Source: Spirochaetia bacterium UBA6919
GTDB lineage: Bacteria > Spirochaetota > UBA6919
Direction of reading: 5' to 3'
Assembly (NCBI GenBank): GCA_002450905.1
Contig: DKAT01000058.1
Location: 1 to 64,000, forward strand
Length of the DNA stretch: 64,000 nucleotides
Below the pieces are notes generated by a model that saw only the letters and a program-made list of their open reading frames with translations, made no database searches and was not told the origin of the DNA. This document shows, one piece after another, positions 61,628-64,000 of the stretch (within the stretch, counting starts at the first letter, position 1; every line of letters begins with the position of its first letter). The position numbers and the translations under genes were made by a program.

Positions 61628-61990
61628 TTAAAATGGCTTCTGATCTTTCCAGACATACCAGAATGGATAGACGTAGACCCAGAATCCAGCAGGGATATTT
61701 CGATGTCCTTTATAATATTTTTCTTTGAGTCGGTAATCGTAGTCCCAATATCCGTATTCCATGTAATGGGATTGGTTACAGATATCTCCTTTATCTTGTG
61801 GGACGTATAATTTACGTAATATAGTATAATATCGTCCTTCAGCAGTAATTCTTTGTTGTAATGTAAGGCTTCGTCGGCCTTCACCACATTTGACTGCGCT
61901 TAAATCTTCTTCTGTATAGGCGAATTGGAAGAGAGTTGCTACTAACAAGAGTATTGACATGACTAATTTCATGACAGATGTCTCCTTCAT
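61628..61990 (-). CDS. Small exported aromatic-rich protein
   Basis: A 120-residue protein with a signal peptide (MKLVMSILLLVATLFQFAYT). The ATG at 61972 probably starts it, since the first six residues add nothing typical. The mature part holds two Cys (VKCGEG, DICNQS) and a strikingly Tyr/Trp-rich C-terminus (SHYMEYGYWDYDYRLKEKYY, VYVYPFWYVW). No family recognised. It precedes the DUF4349 gene by 20 bp on the same strand and may be part of that unit. Confidence 0.68.
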   Translation of the reverse strand: MKETSVMKLVMSILLLVATLFQFAYTEEDLSAVKCGEGRRSLTLQQRITAEGRYYTILRKLYVPQDKGDICNQSHYMEYGYWDYDYRLKEKYYKGHRNIPAGFWVYVYPFWYVWKDQKPF

Positions 61991-62209
61991 TAATTATTTG
62001 TCTAGATAATTTAATTTTTTTTTGTGTAAAATACAAATAATTTTTTATTATCTTTTAAATAATTAGCGAAATATTTTTTAATAAGATTTTGTTGTCCAGT
62101 ATTTTATAAAGAGATAGTTAAATTTAGATATAAATTTAAATTCACTTCTCTTATGATCGATAATGGATGTGATCCATATTTTCAGGAAATTAAATTATAA
62201 GGACGTGTT

Positions 62210-64000
62210 ATGGCAATTCAAAAATATCTTTTGATCATCCTTGCAGTGATTATCTTTTCCACCCAATATTCTAAACCTCAAACCAAATTTGATTATAAGG
62301 TTAAATCTGTTTCCACCAATTCAGGGAGAAGTCATGGTTTTTATATTTCCCGTTTAGGACGTGTTATCACTGATTATAGTATCACCAAGGGATATGTTAG
62401 CGGCACTCTTCATCATTCTGCAAATAATAAGGAACAGGGAATTTTTGAAAAGTACCCATTAGAGGGATTTTCTATCCTGGTTACTTCAAGACGGTATGTT
62501 CCTGATGCTTATGAGCATGGTGATTCAGATCAGGTGGATGTGGGAGATGAGGTTCAGCTTGGTGGATCTGTATATGGAAAGATATTAGCACGGTATAATA
62601 ACTATAATCAATATCATTATCCTTGTCTTACAGCTAATTTCCCAGCAGATACAAACTCAGTAGGACGACCTGTACTTGATATTCACAAGAGGGTCATTGG
62701 TATTTACATTAACTACAAAGGAAATTATCTTATTGTCCCTATTAATCGTATTAAATCACGTGTACTATCGGGATATATGAAAAATAGAAATGTCTATCCT
62801 GGTTATGAGAGATTTAAGAAGGATAAGCAAACACCTGTCGCTATGACTCAGTATGGTGGTAATCCCGATTATCAATTTGGAATTATTAGTGATATTGGTT
62901 TTGATCAGAAAAATAATCTGTACGTAGTGGATGAGCTTTACAAGGAAGTGAAGAAGATTCCGTTGTCTGGTTTATCAAAAGAATTATCAGAAAATAAGAG
63001 TGTTGTTAAAAGATCATTGAAGAAGAATTCTCCTTCCAGTTTGGCTGTGACGTATGCGGGTGTCGTATATGTTCTGGATCGATCGAATAAACAGATAATT
63101 GTATACAATAGTGATCTGAATATTATTAAGACACTGACATATAATAGGCTGGCTGGGTTCAATCCTGTTAAGATAAGGGCATTTGGGGATGAGTTGTTTG
63201 CAATTTCCTCTACTGGTCGTTATAATGAATTGTTTCATCTTGATTTTGATAAGGTACAAGGAAAGATTCTGGCTAGACGAATGATTGTTCCTGGACTGAA
63301 ATGGCAAATTAATCGCCTTATTGATATGGCATATGAAAATAATCACTTCTACTGGTTGTATCAAAATATTTATAAGAATTCTTCCAGTCATGTGAAGGTA
63401 ATTAACAAAAATAGGAATGCAGTTCAAGACATATCCATAATGTCCGCTTTCCCAAGTTCTGTTTCAGTATATGAAAACAAGTGTTATGTATTTGATAAAG
63501 AAAATCAGAAGATCAGCATCCATAACAAGGACGGGCAGCTTATAAATTTCTGGTCAGGAGATATTTCTACAAAACAAGGGAGTGCACAATATGTGAAGAT
63601 TAGTCCTGCAGGGATAGTTGCGGTTGTGTATAGAAATAATAGTCATATTCGCCTCTTCCAGATGAATGGTGATTTAATTAAAAACATAAGTGTATTTTCT
63701 GATAAGGGGAAAGAACTGGAATCCCCACTGTCTGTTGCTGTCAATAGTAACAATAGATTATTTGAAGTCAATGGTTCATCTACTATTCACAATTATAACT
63801 TAGCTCAAAGGTCTAAACAATTTTCAGAAGTAAAATATTTGCTATCTGATGATTTTAGTCCATCTTTCAGAGGAATTTGCGAAGGGTCTGGAGGCAAGAT
63901 ATATGTATCAGACACAGAACGGGATCGAATTCTTATTTATCCTCGTAATCATCAATCCACCATACTGAAGATTAGTGGACGGGAACTTGGTGAACTCAAT
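62210..64000 (+). CDS. Degenerate trypsin-fold protein with beta-propeller region, truncated by the window end
   Basis: Starts at ATG 62210 (AAGGACG upstream) and stays open to base 64000, at least 597 residues. A signal peptide (YLLIILAVIIFSTQYS) is followed by a trypsin-like fold: GRSHGFYISRLGRVITDYSI, corresponding to SGSGFFIxxxGxILTNxHVV, and later SVGRPVLDIHKRVIGIYIN, corresponding to GNSGGPVxxxxGxVVGI, then NYLIVPINRIKS. The catalytic His is replaced (TDYS), and the Ser of GNSGG is not conserved (NSVGR). From about residue 220 come repeats of NHL/propeller type: NPDYQFGIISDIGFDQKNNLYVVDEL, GVVYVLDRSNKQIIVYN, ICEGSGGKIYVSDTERDRILIYPR. It is probably an exported binding protein, not a protease. 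Confidence 0.78.
   Translation, partial: MAIQKYLLIILAVIIFSTQYSKPQTKFDYKVKSVSTNSGRSHGFYISRLGRVITDYSITKGYVSGTLHHSANNKEQGIFEKYPLEGFSILVTSRRYVPDAYEHGDSDQVDVGDEVQLGGSVYGKILARYNNYNQYHYPCLTANFPADTNSVGRPVLDIHKRVIGIYINYKGNYLIVPINRIKSRVLSGYMKNRNVYPGYERFKKDKQTPVAMTQYGGNPDYQFGIISDIGFDQKNNLYVVDELYKEVKKIPLSGLSKELSENKSVVKRSLKKNSPSSLAVTYAGVVYVLDRSNKQIIVYNSDLNIIKTLTYNRLAGFNPVKIRAFGDELFAISSTGRYNELFHLDFDKVQGKILARRMIVPGLKWQINRLIDMAYENNHFYWLYQNIYKNSSSHVKVINKNRNAVQDISIMSAFPSSVSVYENKCYVFDKENQKISIHNKDGQLINFWSGDISTKQGSAQYVKISPAGIVAVVYRNNSHIRLFQMNGDLIKNISVFSDKGKELESPLSVAVNSNNRLFEVNGSSTIHNYNLAQRSKQFSEVKYLLSDDFSPSFRGICEGSGGKIYVSDTERDRILIYPRNHQSTILKISGRELGELN

Overview
This is a low-GC (clearly AT-rich) stretch of a diderm bacterial chromosome. 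The diderm signs are TamB, ExbD, lipoproteins with lipobox cysteines, and a beta-barrel-like protein ending in Phe. The phylum cannot be fixed from sequence alone. However, three leucine-rich-repeat (LRR) ORFs of the 'ALxNPxxVxxLxL ... LPxCxIIF' type, and an LVIVD-repeat fragment, strongly recall Leptospira and other Spirochaetota. Gene density is high and no insertion sequence, prophage, CRISPR array or rRNA operon was seen.

Layout. 0.04-4.6 kb: a protein fusing two different periplasmic binding folds (TRAP-type DctP plus LivK-type), overlapping a hybrid histidine kinase gene. 5-10.2 kb: TPR protein, alanine dehydrogenase, BchI/MoxR-like AAA+ ATPase, soluble transhydrogenase. 10.3-12.2 kb: LRR lipoprotein, a broken hicBA toxin-antitoxin pair and a shortened LRR gene. 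12.2-18.6 kb: TamB and ExbD. 19.1-23.4 kb: pssA followed by ftsQ-ftsA-ftsZ. 23.5-30 kb: TPR lipoprotein, a miniature heme-copper-oxidase-like protein next to an FNR/CRP-type palindrome, a BioC-like methyltransferase, a very basic exported protein, an LRR ORF with no proper start, and a ferredoxin / J-protein / O-methyltransferase run. 30.3-34.3 kb: CHASE2 kinase, REC-PAS regulator and small partner genes. 34.5-39.6 kb: outer-membrane-like protein, aldo/keto reductase, small exported and zinc-binding proteins. 40-48.2 kb: SulP transporter with an LCIB-like (beta-carbonic-anhydrase-fold) protein, sulfide:quinone oxidoreductase, FMN-binding RnfG-like protein, YugP peptidase, YeeE/YedE sulfur transporter. 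48.5-53.3 kb: tRNA-Pro(GGG), surE, TPR protein, ECF sigma factor, riboflavin synthase, glycosyltransferase. 53.3-59.5 kb: PAS kinase with HD-GYP protein, HEAT protein, and a GCS2-like ligase with an aspartoacylase-like hydrolase. 59.5-64 kb: DUF2173 with rhodanese, DUF4349 lipoprotein, a small exported protein and a degenerate trypsin-fold/beta-propeller protein cut by the window end.

Themes. (1) Signalling: three histidine kinases, a REC-PAS protein, an HD-GYP protein and an ECF sigma factor. (2) Sulfur handling: SQR, YeeE/YedE, rhodanese, DUF2173, possibly SulP, suggesting use or detoxification of reduced sulfur. (3) Inorganic carbon: SulP next to the LCIB-like protein suggests bicarbonate uptake and equilibration. 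(4) Small intergenic elements: a 27-bp palindrome (ATCGGAA ... TTCCGAT) occurs three times with compensating stem changes, and several intergenic spacers carry other hairpins. Most likely novel items are the double binding-protein fusion with its kinase, the SulP/LCIB-like pair, and the dispersed palindrome family.
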